The notes under the pieces: generated by a model | The model's database searches: none | What the model was told of the DNA's origin: nothing | The model's input: only the letters and a program-made list of their open reading frames with translations | Shown here: positions 10,248 through 20,276 of the stretch, piece after piece | Position numbering within the stretch: the stretch's first letter is position 1 | Layout: every line of letters begins with the position of its first letter | DNA from: Pomphorhynchus laevis | Taxonomy: Eukaryota; Acanthocephala; Palaeacanthocephala; Echinorhynchida; Pomphorhynchidae | DNA length: 64,000 nt | Assembly (NCBI GenBank): GCA_012934845.2 | Contig: WNNJ02002388.1 | Coordinates: 111,265 to 175,264 of the forward strand | Direction: 5' to 3' | Program-made: the position numbers and the translations under genes

Positions 10248-11106
10248 AAAAGTATCTTATTAACACCAATCAACAAAAAGTTTTAATATTCAAACGTTTC
10301 TTATATATATAGCATCGATAAATCGATAAAGCATCGTACTGACATGATTAATCAACACCTCTAATCGATCGTTTGCTTGAAGCTCTGTCGTCGATGTCAA
10401 ATATTTCGAAAAGCGACGTTTCCAGTGCGCCCAGAGCAACGGATATCATTATGTTAATATCATGATATATACATGATAAACATAAGATTACTTAGAATAT
10501 TTTATACCAGTGCCCCATTTTCCTTCTTGATACACATTATGAAATGTGATGGCACTTTAATAAGATTTCATAGTATGTTTTATACTACTGCCTCATTTTC
10601 TTTCTTGACTGAAGAAAGAAATATGACGTCATTATAGCAAGTTACGAACAATTCTAATAATTTTAAGTTGAATACCAGCGCAGTCAGTGTTACCATTAAA
10701 ATTGTGATAACTATTTTATCATGCACACTACTTTAATCCTACCTATAAACTAACAGCACTACGTTACATTTCACTATTGGTGGACTTCATCAGCTACTGA
10801 TTAAATACCTACGCTTTACGTTTCAGTCATTTTTAATATTGGCTGGTCTGATTTGTTTTTAATTAAATTGAATGAAAGACTCGTCGTACATTTTGAAATT
10901 AGACAGGAAATTTTAAAATAATAATTTTGATAGTTGCAATTATCAAACTTGTCATCTATAGTTTGTTCGTTAATTTTAGACTGATATAAAAAAATACCTA
11001 TGCAGCCATTTTTACCATTGAAATTCTAATGACTATTTTTATTTTGCACGTTATTTAAATACTATTATATATTATTACTAATAATATATAATATATTAAT
11101 ATATAT

Positions 11107-11164
<58 letters not shown>

Positions 11165-11370
11165 TACTATCTAGAAACCAATGCTGATTTAATTTGAAAT
11201 CAAATTAAATCTATTTTGTTCTGCAACAAAATATAGATAGGATTATATAATATATAATCCTATAATATAACATTATTATAATATAATAATATTTTATATA
11301 TTATAATATATCATATAATAATATATTATATATAATATAATATTATTATTTTATTCGAATTATTTGAACA
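10246..11370. repeat. AT-rich sequence with decayed 323-bp tandem repeat and TA run
   Basis: Two diverged copies of a block starting near 10.69 kb and 11.02 kb (shared cores ttaccattaaaatt / tttaccattgaaatt and ttttgcac) give a spacing of about 323 bp. The first contains a degenerate hammerhead-like motif. 11.05-11.36 kb is almost pure A+T with a TA run. No gene was seen. Confidence 0.5.
10755..10800 (-). ncRNA. Degenerate hammerhead-like motif of Penelope type
   Basis: On the minus strand GUAG is followed by CUGAUGA, AGUCCACC, a short loop, AGUG, GAAA and an ACGUAG-like tail. The box CTGATGAAGTCCACC recalls hammerheads reported in Penelope-like terminal repeats, but the 3' strand of helix II has lost its complement. 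A second GAAACG lies about 50 bp upstream on the same strand, as expected of a dimer. Likely inactive. Confidence 0.35.
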
Positions 11371-12283
11371 ATTCTCGTCGATAGGCCCTGCATATGGATT
11401 TTATATTAATCCTGCCAAGTGCAAAATATATGCTAATAATAACAGCCTTCCCGCCTTGAGAGATATCTTCCATGAAACAGGAGTTAAAATCTGTGAATAT
11501 GGATTGACCGTACTGGGCACACCGATTGGAAATCCGCAGTACGTCAAAATGTTCATTCGCACAAATGTTGCTGCTATCTTAAATTCAATGAATCGGTTAA
11601 GCGAAATTGGCCTAAACGATATACAAGTCGCTTACGCAGCCTTAACTCGTTCACTTCAACACAAATTGACATACAACCTTTGAATTTATGCCATGATGAT
11701 TGGTTTGATCCCATTTCAATGTCGATAAAGGAGTTCTTCAAAATAACGTATGATCTAGACTTAATTGAAAACAATGTTCTGTGGCGTCTTTAAATTAGGA
11801 GTTCGTAATGGTGGAGTTGTTATTAGAAAAGTCAATTGTTCAAATGTGGAATATTCATTATCCAGAACGCTATGCGCTCCATGTATGGAAGGCCTCACGG
11901 GTGCAGATCTCAATCAAGAGCAGGATAAAATATTGACTTCAACTCGAATCGCTAAACAAATGAGAGAAAAATCCGAACTAGCTAATATATCTTTTATTTC
12001 AGATATCAATATAAAAACCTCACTCCAGAACTTATCAAAGAAAGGAACTTCTTCCTGGCTCAGTGTATACCCGACTCATGATTCCAATACGAGATTAAAT
12101 AATGTTGAATTCAAAGATGCGTTAGCAGCGCGCTACGGTCTCTTACAGAAAAATGCTCCTAGCAAATGTAAATGTGGGGAGCAATTATCATTAACACACT
12201 CACTTACATACATGCTAGGCGGACTCACATCAATGATTCATGATGTGATTTGCGACATATTAAGTAAGAAATTAACAGCTTAA
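11371..12283 (+). mobile_element. RLE-type LINE fragment (RT thumb and zinc ribbon)
   Basis: Two frames (about 11.37-11.68 kb and 11.765-12.283 kb) give RT thumb motifs (FYINPAKCKIY, LTVLGTPIGN) and a C-terminal block (GTSSWLSVYP, DALAARYGL, then CKCGEQLSLTHSL). These blocks are common to a family of animal RLE-type retrotransposons. The nuclease itself is lost and the fragment carries a frame break near 11.68-11.76 kb. It is a different lineage from the element at 0.5-3.8 kb, whose thumb motifs differ. Confidence 0.7.
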
Positions 12284-12656
12284 AAAAAGTTTGAGATAAA
12301 ATAACATACAATTAAATATAACGAGGAGACTTAAGACTGAAGCTAACTGATTTACTGCCAAACATCAAACATCTTAGTAGTAAACATAAAGAGTGATTAT
12401 AAAACAAAAAATTTCCAGTAATTTTCAAGTGATTACAGAACAAAAAATTTAAACAGCTTAAACACACAATAAAATAACATACAATATTAAATCCTAATAT
12501 AGAACAAATAGCGACGATAAGTAGAATAAACTTATATAGAAGAACCTAAATTGGAAGAACCTAAACCTAAAAACCTATACCAGAAGAACCTACACAATCT
12601 TTATTGAAATCTACACAAGAGACTACTCTGATAAAGTCTGAATATACATACATATA
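12284..12656 (+). other. Probable 5' leader of the CR1-like LINE
   Basis: Non-coding and A-rich, just before the ORF1 start codon. A short motif, agaagaacctaaa, is repeated three or four times near 12.54-12.59 kb. Its first bases (aagtttgagataaaataacatac) also occur, with one base missing, at about 26.05 kb. No promoter motif was recognised. Confidence 0.4.
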
Positions 12657-13736
12657 ATGGTCAAACAGAGGAAGACTACAAAGCGAGGTGATGCTGCCAA
12701 GTTCGTGGATTATCAGGTTCGGTGTTCAAGTGAAGATTGTCATGTGTGGACAAGTGTTTCAGTTCCCGGGGAAAAGAAAACAGCTCTGTCTAATGCATCT
12801 TTCTACTGCGGGTACTGCTGCGCATCTTTGACAAATGATTTGAAGACGGAATCTACCCCCTTGGTTGTCGGTGAGTCGAGTTGTAATTCTCTTGGACCCA
12901 TATCAGCTCCACCAATTCCCAAAAGCATAAGTGACGGTCAAAGTAAGGAAGTTCTTATTTCCAAATCTACTAAGAATGTTGAAAATTCCAGTCATAGTGA
13001 TGGAAGCTATTCTAACTCTATATATCCCTCCTCAAGTCTTAACTCTATATATCCCTCCTCAAGTCTTGCAAATAATCCAATGAATATAGATTTAACTGTA
13101 GAGAGTGAGACTGTAGCCATGGATGTTCCAGTGCATTTACCTGATGTTACTAATGATGAAAATACATATTGTCAGGTTTTGAATCATGGTCATATGTCTG
13201 ATAATGGGACTGTCAAAAAGAAGGAACAAGCGTCAACGATAAGTCAACATACACTATCCGCAGTGTCACGTGACAGTCTCGAATTGCAAATTGGTAATAA
13301 TAGGAAACGCACCGCTGATCGATGTAGATCTGTTATTTTGGCCAATGTAAGAGAATCTTTATTTGAGAACGCACAAGTACGTCTTAACGAGGACGTCCAG
13401 AGTGTGAGATTTATATTGACGCAGGTACTTGGTTCTTGCAATGTGGATATTGTCAAACGTGTTAAACTCGTTGCATTATTTCGACTGGGTAAGCGTGATA
13501 CACTTAGTAATAGGCCGCGTTTACTCAAGGCCGTATTTAGAGAGCAGTCGCATGCTGAGTTAATTCTTCGGAATTCATATCGTTTAAAAGGATCCCATGT
13601 TAGTCTCTTAAAAGATCTTGACGCTCTTCAAAGGGAGAAATTGTCTCAAGCTAAGAAAGAACTTGCATCTCGTGTTGCACTTGGTGAGAGCAATCTATGT
13701 GTGCAAAATTTTCAAGTAGTGAGGCGACGCATTTGA
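12657..13736 (+). CDS. ORF1 protein of the CR1-like LINE
   Basis: An intact reading frame of 359 codons. The N-terminal 60 residues carry a Cys-rich cluster (CSSEDCHVW, then FYCGYC) that resembles a PHD or zinc-ribbon fold, as in many CR1 ORF1 proteins. A Ser/Thr-rich linker follows with a duplicated NSIYPSSSL unit (about residues 120-138). The C-terminal 150 residues (from RKRTADRCRSVILANV) look like an RRM-like nucleic-acid binding domain ending in a basic helix. Expected role: binding the element RNA in the RNP. The start is the first ATG, and the end overlaps ORF2 by 40 nt, which suggests coupled or re-initiated translation. Function is inferred from position and family. Confidence 0.7.
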   Translation: MVKQRKTTKRGDAAKFVDYQVRCSSEDCHVWTSVSVPGEKKTALSNASFYCGYCCASLTNDLKTESTPLVVGESSCNSLGPISAPPIPKSISDGQSKEVLISKSTKNVENSSHSDGSYSNSIYPSSSLNSIYPSSSLANNPMNIDLTVESETVAMDVPVHLPDVTNDENTYCQVLNHGHMSDNGTVKKKEQASTISQHTLSAVSRDSLELQIGNNRKRTADRCRSVILANVRESLFENAQVRLNEDVQSVRFILTQVLGSCNVDIVKRVKLVALFRLGKRDTLSNRPRLLKAVFREQSHAELILRNSYRLKGSHVSLLKDLDALQREKLSQAKKELASRVALGESNLCVQNFQVVRRRI

Positions 13737-16700
13737 ATCAGTTGGTCCCCACTATATGTATCGCCTCTCGTGAATGTGGAGGGTTTTGGCAAGGTCTTAC
13801 AGCATATAAGTGCCTAGCTGATTTGGGATCTGAAGTGTGTCAGATTGCTAGAGATGATATTACTACTCACACTGGTGTGAATAAAAGTCATAGTATATTT
13901 TATTGTAATGTTCGGAGCTTGTTACAGAAAGTCGATGAGCTAAAGTTTAGGATCGAGTCTGTTAATCCAATTATAGTTGGTATTACAGAATCTTGGCTTA
14001 ATTGTGATGTATCCGATGCTGAGGTATCCATCCCAGGCTATTCTTTGTTCCGTAGTGATCGGATAGGGGGTAGGGGTGGTGGCGTAGCTCTCTTTATGAG
14101 AGACGGAGTTAAGGTGCGCGTTTTGAGTAAGTCGTCTGTTGATAGAGTTGAGAGTTTGTAGTGTCAGGTGAAGTTTGATAACAGCTGACCCATCATACTG
14201 GGTCTTGTGTATCGTGCTCCTAAGGCAATATCTAAGAAACTCATTGAAGAGATATAGTTGTATACGCGAGGAGATTGTGATACTGTAATAATTGGAGATC
14301 TGAATATGCCAGATGTTGAATGGACTTCGAATACGGTTCTTCCTACTTGTGATAGTGAATCTTGTGACCTTATGGAGTGTTTTGCTTATTGTGGTCTTGC
14401 TCAATTTGTTGATGTACATACTCGCTTTTCAAGTTGTAGTTCTTCCCTTGATCTTATCCTATCGACAAACAGTCAATTAATCAGTAGTATCCAATATGAT
14501 TCTCCTGTTGGTTTGTCTGATCACTGTGTAGTTAAAGTTTTGCTAAATATACAAATAAGGGTGTTTCATCATGCTCGGTATAAACGTCAGATTAATGTTT
14601 TTCGGGCGAACTATGATGTTATTACATCAAAGCTGCATAGAGTAAGTTGGCCTGATCCGGCTGTTGTCGGAGTTGACGAGGCCTGGGATCATTTTCGCGT
14701 GACGCTTTATTCTCTAATGGTAAAATTCTCACCTTTGAAGTCTAAGACTAGTCGGAAAAGCGCTCGTTGGTTTGATACTGAGCTGGCTACTGCGATGAAG
14801 GCTCGTGACTTCAGTTTCAAATGCTTTAAGGGTGGGTTTTGTGAATATGGTGTTTATAAGCAGGCGAGAAATTTCTTCAATTCTTTAAAGCGACATAAGC
14901 GCTATTTATTTGAAAATGGTCTAGCTCATAGTTCTAGGCATGATCCCAAAGCTCTCTTACTATATGTGAATAGTAGTAGGAACGCTAATAAAACAATTGG
15001 CCAATATTTTGATAGCGTTATTGAAGACGACCTTGCTGAGATGTTCTCAAGGCATTTTTACTTGTACAAAGAGACTACAAACGAGTATTCTGAACCTATC
15101 CAGAACAGTGAGACGATAAGAGATGCTAGTGTTTCATATCCTAGTTTAGACATAGCTAGTTTGATAACTCCTGAGAAAGTTTTAGCTGAACTGCATCGTC
15201 TTAAAGAGACAAACTCCAAAGGTGCTGATTTGTTACCTTCGATATATCTTCGTCGAATAGCAGACTCAATATATACACCACTTTGTAACATATTTCGACA
15301 ATCTATTATTGATACGACTCTTCCAAAAGAGTGGAAACAATCGATCATTCACCCCATCTTCAAAAAGGGTGATAGATCTTCAGTAGACAATTATAGACCA
15401 GTAAGTATTACTTGCTTATGCTGTAGAATGTTAGAGCGAATTATGCATTGCTATATGATCAAGTTTTATAGTGAGAATAATGTAATAGCTTCTGAGCAAC
15501 ATGGTTTCCGTAAGGGTTATTCGACAGTTACTAATCTACTCGTAGCCCATCTTGATTGGTCAGCTAATAAAGCCGTATCCATTGCTACTGACATCATATT
15601 GTTCGATTTCTCTAAGGCATTTGACTGAGTAGACCATAGATTCCTCCTAAATAAACTAGAGAAAAGTGGCATTCCATTTTTGCTTGTTAGATGGATTGAA
15701 TCGTTTTTAAGCAATCGTAGTTATTGTGTGCATGTAGATAATTTTTACTCTTCTTCGCGGCCATGTAATATAGGGGTGCCTCAAGGTTCAGTATTGAGTC
15801 CATTGTTATTTAGTGTCTACATCAACGATCTCCCGGAATTTATTGATTCTCGGATGCTTTTATATGCAGACGATTTGAAAATCTGGCGGGCAATTCGTTC
15901 ACCCAATGATATAGTTAAACTGCAACGGGATATCGATGAAGTCGAAAATTGGGCTCTGCTCAATAGGTTGATTGTAAATATATCAAAATGCAAACATTTA
16001 CGTGTTCGTGGCGGAAATGCACAATCTTCAGCTAATTATAGCTTTCAAAGCAGTGATATAGAACGAGTGAACAAATATAAGCACTTGGGAGTGTGGATAA
16101 ACAGTGACTTGAGTACCGTCACACATACTGAACATGCTTGTTCAAATGCGTTAAGAATAATCGGTCTACTTCAACGCACTTACATTGCACTCAATCAATT
16201 TGCCCTACGTCCGCTGATATTTGCTCATGTGTTGAGCCGTCTTCTAGATGCTGCGCCGTGTGTGTATCCCCAAAATTCAAAATAGCATATTAGTTCTGAG
16301 AAGTTACTTCATAGAGCTACCAAGCTAGCATCACAACTAAAATTTTTGTCGTACCCTGATCGATTAAAAGCACTTAGACTTGAGACTGACACGTGGACCC
16401 GCCGGTACATCGATATGAGTATAATCTGGCAAATTCTTAATGATTTGGATCATCCACTTCGAGATTGTCTTCATTTGCGCTCATCCAATATCCTCCGAGG
16501 CCATGGTTTAACCCTGAGACGTGAACGGATAAGAAAATCACGAGCTGTCCAATTTGATCGGCGAGTTGTATCGCTGTGGAATAGGCGTGGAGAGTCAACA
16601 GTGTGCAGTAGCAATATCAACGAATTCAAGAAGAAATTACGGATGGAGGATGTCATGGAGAAAGCTGCTTTTCCGTATTTGTTTATTTCCTCTATTCTTT

Positions 16701-16860
16701 TGTCGGTTGAAAAATTGCCAGGATTTTCGTTGGATTCACGTGAACTCTCATGTACTCGTACTGAACTTGCCGTGGCCATGTTCTGTATTAACCTCTCTTC
16801 AAATGACGAATCGGTATGTCGCAATATAGTGACGTTGTTCCTTAAACAAGGAGAGGTGTT
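13697..16860 (+). pseudogene. ORF2 of the CR1-like LINE: endonuclease and reverse transcriptase
   Basis: The first ATG is at 13697. The endonuclease has FYCNVRSLLQKVDEL, ITESWLN, GRGGGVALFM, IGDLNMPDVEW and GLSDHCVV. The RT has FKKGDRSSVDNYRPVS, EQHGFRKGYST, FDFSKAFD, GVPQGSVLSPLLFSVYINDL and LLYADDLKIW. Five stop codons interrupt one continuous frame: 14159-14161, 14186-14188, 14255-14257, 15626-15628 and 16283-16285. Each is one transition at a C:G pair away from a plausible sense codon (Trp, Arg or Gln). The frame ends in sequence of a different LINE from 16.861 kb. Dead copy, but with no frameshift in more than 3 kb. Confidence 0.85.
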
Positions 16861-17175
16861 TTCCTTTTCTCGACAATTCTCGTACTATGTGTTGTGCTCT
16901 GCGTTCCCGCAATTCCCTTCTTTTACATGTCCCAATCTACTCTACCTCTTTTGGCTTCCGCTCCTTCGTTGTGGTTGCTCCTCTCTTGTGGAATCAACTG
17001 CCTATCCATATCCGCCAATCAACATCTATGCCGTACTTCAAACGCCAAATCCAATTCCATTTCAACAATTAACTAATTACCTGTGACCTTTGATGTTCTT
17101 TTTTTGTTTGTTAGTGGTCATGTAAGCGTGCATTTTGCACGCATTTGCCACGTTAAATAAATTATTGTATTTTTT
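16861..17175 (+). mobile_element. LINE-B 3' end fragment
   Basis: Codes for the RT C-terminal tail (SFGFRSFVVVAPLLWNQLP) at 16887-17072. It ends in a stem-loop (gtggtcatgtaagcgtgc / gcacgcatttgccac) followed by an ATAAAT tail. Same family as 24.83-25.60 kb. Confidence 0.8.
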
Positions 17176-17179
17176 AATC

Positions 17180-18940
17180 CACTGAGATTCGATCTTTTGT
17201 CGGTAACATCTAAAAACTATAAAATAGATGTGCCAAAGCCGAAAACCAAGGCTCATTCACTAGGATTACGTAAAAGTCAAATAAGAAAGTCATCACTTGT
17301 TTTCAAATCATTAAAGTTGTTTACCGTAAGAATTAAAATGAACATTGAATCACTTTATGCTTTCTTATTTTTATACGGTGGTTTATGAATAAGTACCCGG
17401 TGGTTTATGAATAAACCACCGGGTACGGTGGTTTATGAATAAGGTAGTCGTTCCTGACTCTGCGAAGTGCTGCATTAATCCAACGACCAATTCTGTCGTT
17501 GAAATTACAAAGAAGCATGTCATTGCCACTACCCAACATACGATCCAGGAGGTCACGGTTATTGTGAATATCCCCTTGACGGGTGCAGATATTGGCTATA
17601 CTGATGCGTTTACCGATTTTACAGAGTGATATAGCTAAACAAGACAGGACTGGACAAGATTAGTTTAACAGCAGGAAAATCTTAAGTAGCATTTAATTAG
17701 GGTTAAAAGACCTCAAGATAAAGATGAGTGAGGAGGTTATGTACGGAGTAAAGTGGGCATAGATGTACTCAGGGATAAATTGAGTAATGTTCTAAGGGAG
17801 CCGGATAGACCGCGTCTCCGAAAAAGGCTCTTGATTACTTTGCACTGTGTTAAGTTAGCTGGAGTCGGATGTCTTCTCCTAGTCTGAACCGGAGGTGAGA
17901 AGGTTGCCCTTCACACACCCAGCCGGACAAGTTAGAGACACATGTCATCAAGAGTTATCTTCATCTCCCGTGGTGACCGCAAAGTCCCAGTTGATTTCGT
18001 CTTTCTTTGCGAGCTTGATGGAAGGGATCTGTGGATTCGAAGAAGTTGATCTCTTTTTTGACTTGTTCAGAGTATAATATGCGGATCTTTTTTGAAGATA
18101 TTGGGTACATGAGCGGAGATTACTGGTAATTTGCGACAGGAGTTCACCAAACCTGTTATAAGTTGGTCTATTGATTTCATGGAGTATGATGAAATGTCTT
18201 GTATAGGCTCGTTAAATCTTCTGTATTTGAAACTGGCGAGCTGCACACCGTATTGAATTTGTTTGGAGAATTAGATTTTTTATCCGGGAGAGCATGTCTC
18301 TTGACGTATTCCTTAAAGACATATCATCTCCTAGACCATGCTGGGTGTTGTTAGACAGTTACTACATGCTGGTGTGCCTTTGCATACTGAGGTGTGATCA
18401 TCGTCCGAGGAGCTGCAAACGCCGCAGATTTTCTTTCTCCTGCACCCAGAAAACCAATGCCCCAGCCGTGGAAATTATTTCAACGGGAGAATGTTAAATT
18501 GTCAGAACTAACATAGGTAAAGATCAGATTGCACCCCAAGAAGACGTTGCAGGCCGAGTAAGCAAGGATGCTAGCGTTCTCTTCCGTCGTGTTCGTAAAC
18601 GCAATCGGAATATGATAATCATCTTTATTTCTAATATAACGTACCACTTGTAAGTTGAAGATATTTTCACTATCTTTAATGTCTTAATCGTCAAGATCGG
18701 AAATAATGTTGATTATCTTGACCGAAGCGTTGATTGGCTTGAAGGCCAATATCCCTTTGTTAGATAACTTTTCGTTGAAGTATTTCTAATATGCTGAGGC
18801 CAGGTCAGAAGTGACAAAAGAAATCCTGTAAGAGTTATTGACTACCTTAGCTGAGTTTAGAATAACTCTATCAGGATATTGATTAATGAATGATCTAAGG
18901 AACTCGTTAAAGGTGTTTTTTTTCTATAGGTATTTTAAGC
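17180..18940 (-). mobile_element. LINE-C fragment (ORF1 end and 5' endonuclease), minus orientation, in left arm
   Basis: Mirror image of the copy at 22.98-24.79 kb. Opposite-strand reading gives endonuclease pieces near 17.45-17.90 kb that match the longer LINE-C copy at 20.28-21.66 kb, and a zinc-knuckle cluster (CGVCSSSDDDHTSVCKG) near 18.40 kb. Broken by stops and by the internal loss near 17.82 kb. Confidence 0.7.
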
Positions 18941-19284
18941 ATAAAAAAGATTTATTTATCGTGGCAAATGCGTGCCAGAGCACGCTTACATGACCACGAA
19001 AAAGAACAAAAATCTAAATCATGTGTCGAGAAGGTGTGAACGGAGGAGGTGTTTGAATGTGATGAAAAAGGGAGCGCGGCGGACGTCGGAAGGGAGTTGA
19101 TTCCAGGCGAGTAAGGCGGCGACGAGGAAAGATCGGAGACCATAGTTGTTGGAGTAATTTGGAACGTGGAGTAAGAGGGTATGACGGGAACGCAGCGATA
19201 GCGAGGTGTGGGAGTGTCGTCTAAGAAAGGAAGGTTAATAAAGGATGGGTAGCCGATAGCGATGAGATGAAATGTTACAAGAGG
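18940..19284 (-). mobile_element. LINE-B 3' end fragment, minus orientation
   Basis: Starts with the 3' stem-loop (cgtggcaaatgcgtgcc / gcacgcttacatgaccacg) and reads into the RT C-terminal tail on the minus strand. Mirror of 22.62-22.96 kb. Confidence 0.75.
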
Positions 19285-19289
19285 AATAA

Positions 19290-19520
19290 TAATAATACAA
19301 ATTTATTTAATGTGGCAAATGCGTACAAGCTGTACGCTTACAAGTCCACAAACAAAAATGAGAAAGTCAAGCAGTTAAATTGTTCAGATGGGATCGGATT
19401 TGTCGTTTGAAGCACTGCAGGGAAGTTGATTGGCGTATATGAATGGGCAGATGATTCCACGATAGAGGAGCAGCCACCAGGAAGGAGCGGAGTCCAAAGG
19501 AGGTAGAGTAACAATAAACA
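19290..19520 (-). mobile_element. Second LINE-B-like 3' end, minus orientation
   Basis: A diverged copy of the family: stem-loop gtggcaaatgcgtacaa / ttgtacgcttacaagtccac variant at about 19.31 kb, and minus-strand coding traces of the same RT tail up to about 19.51 kb. An aataataat tract marks its tail. It is outside the inverted repeat and appears to have inserted next to the left arm. Confidence 0.65.
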
Positions 19521-20130
19521 ATAAAAGCGGCTACTTTGTTGACCTAGGATTAAGCGTCGATTCTGGTCAGTTTGTTCATGGCTAACAATGCACGATACTG
19601 TTATCTCATTACTTCATGCCCGTTTGTTGTGCTTAAATTCTAAGAATTTTATTACGAGTTTATTGAGGAAAATTACAATACAAGTATATTTTAACTGCAA
19701 TATTTGCGAATCTACTTCATTACACGAGCGTATTTTGTAACACTTATTGATGAATGTAGTCCGATTTTCACAAACAGGGAATGTTAATCTTTCAGTAATT
19801 AAAGTGCGCCACATAACTCACAAAAACATTTGATATCTACTACTTTTAGAGATTTGTTAATACATCTGTTAATATATTTCTCCACAGCTATGAATTTTCT
19901 TCTACCACGGTATCTTTTGTATCACCTTTCGACTCCTTTTCTAAAACTCGCCTTCTTATCTGCATATTCCTACCCTTACTGAATCTCGCCTCACCTTCAT
20001 AAATTTTCGTTCATGTGACTATTATTCATGTTCCATCATTTTTTAACAATCTTTGAATTGCCGTCGTTCCCGTTTTTATGATCTTAACAATCTTTTATTT
20101 AGGGAATGCAGTCAAATAAATAAATAAATA
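19521..20130. other. Spacer sequence without recognised gene
   Basis: AT-rich with a (taaa)n-like tract at about 20.115-20.135 kb, which probably is the 3' tail of the minus-strand LINE-C copy to its right. A 66-codon minus-strand frame at 19614-19814 has no recognisable motif. Confidence 0.5.
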
Positions 20131-20276
20131 AATGATTTTCTTATGTACACGAAAAAACAGAAACAAAAAAGAAAAAAGACATAAATAAATGAAGAAAAAA
20201 AAACGTTGACGACTAGTGTCAATGTAAATCGACCGAAATCTATCGGCATTCCAGCTCTTCTTCCTGCTTCAAGGCC

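Larger units (their letters stand above)
12300..16860 (+). mobile_element. CR1-like LINE, nearly full length, 3' end cut off
   Basis: ORF1 (12657-13736) overlaps ORF2 (from 13697) by 40 nt in another frame. ORF2 holds an APE-type endonuclease and an RT, in one frame to about 16.86 kb, where sequence of another LINE family (the left arm of a large inverted repeat) begins abruptly. The domain order and the GDLNMPDVEW, YADDL and VPQGSVLSP motifs are those of the CR1/jockey group. ORF2 is interrupted only by in-frame stop codons, not by frame changes, so the copy is fairly young. Confidence 0.85.
16861..19284. repeat. Left arm of a large inverted duplication
   Basis: Inverted copy of about 22620-25130, nearly identical by eye apart from scattered substitutions and one stretch of about 83 bp near 17.82 kb that is present only in the right arm. 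It consists of a LINE-B 3' end in plus orientation (16861-17175), LINE-C sequence in minus orientation (about 17.2-18.9 kb) and a LINE-B 3' end in minus orientation (18.94-19.28 kb). It joins the CR1-like LINE abruptly at 16.861 kb. Confidence 0.9.
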
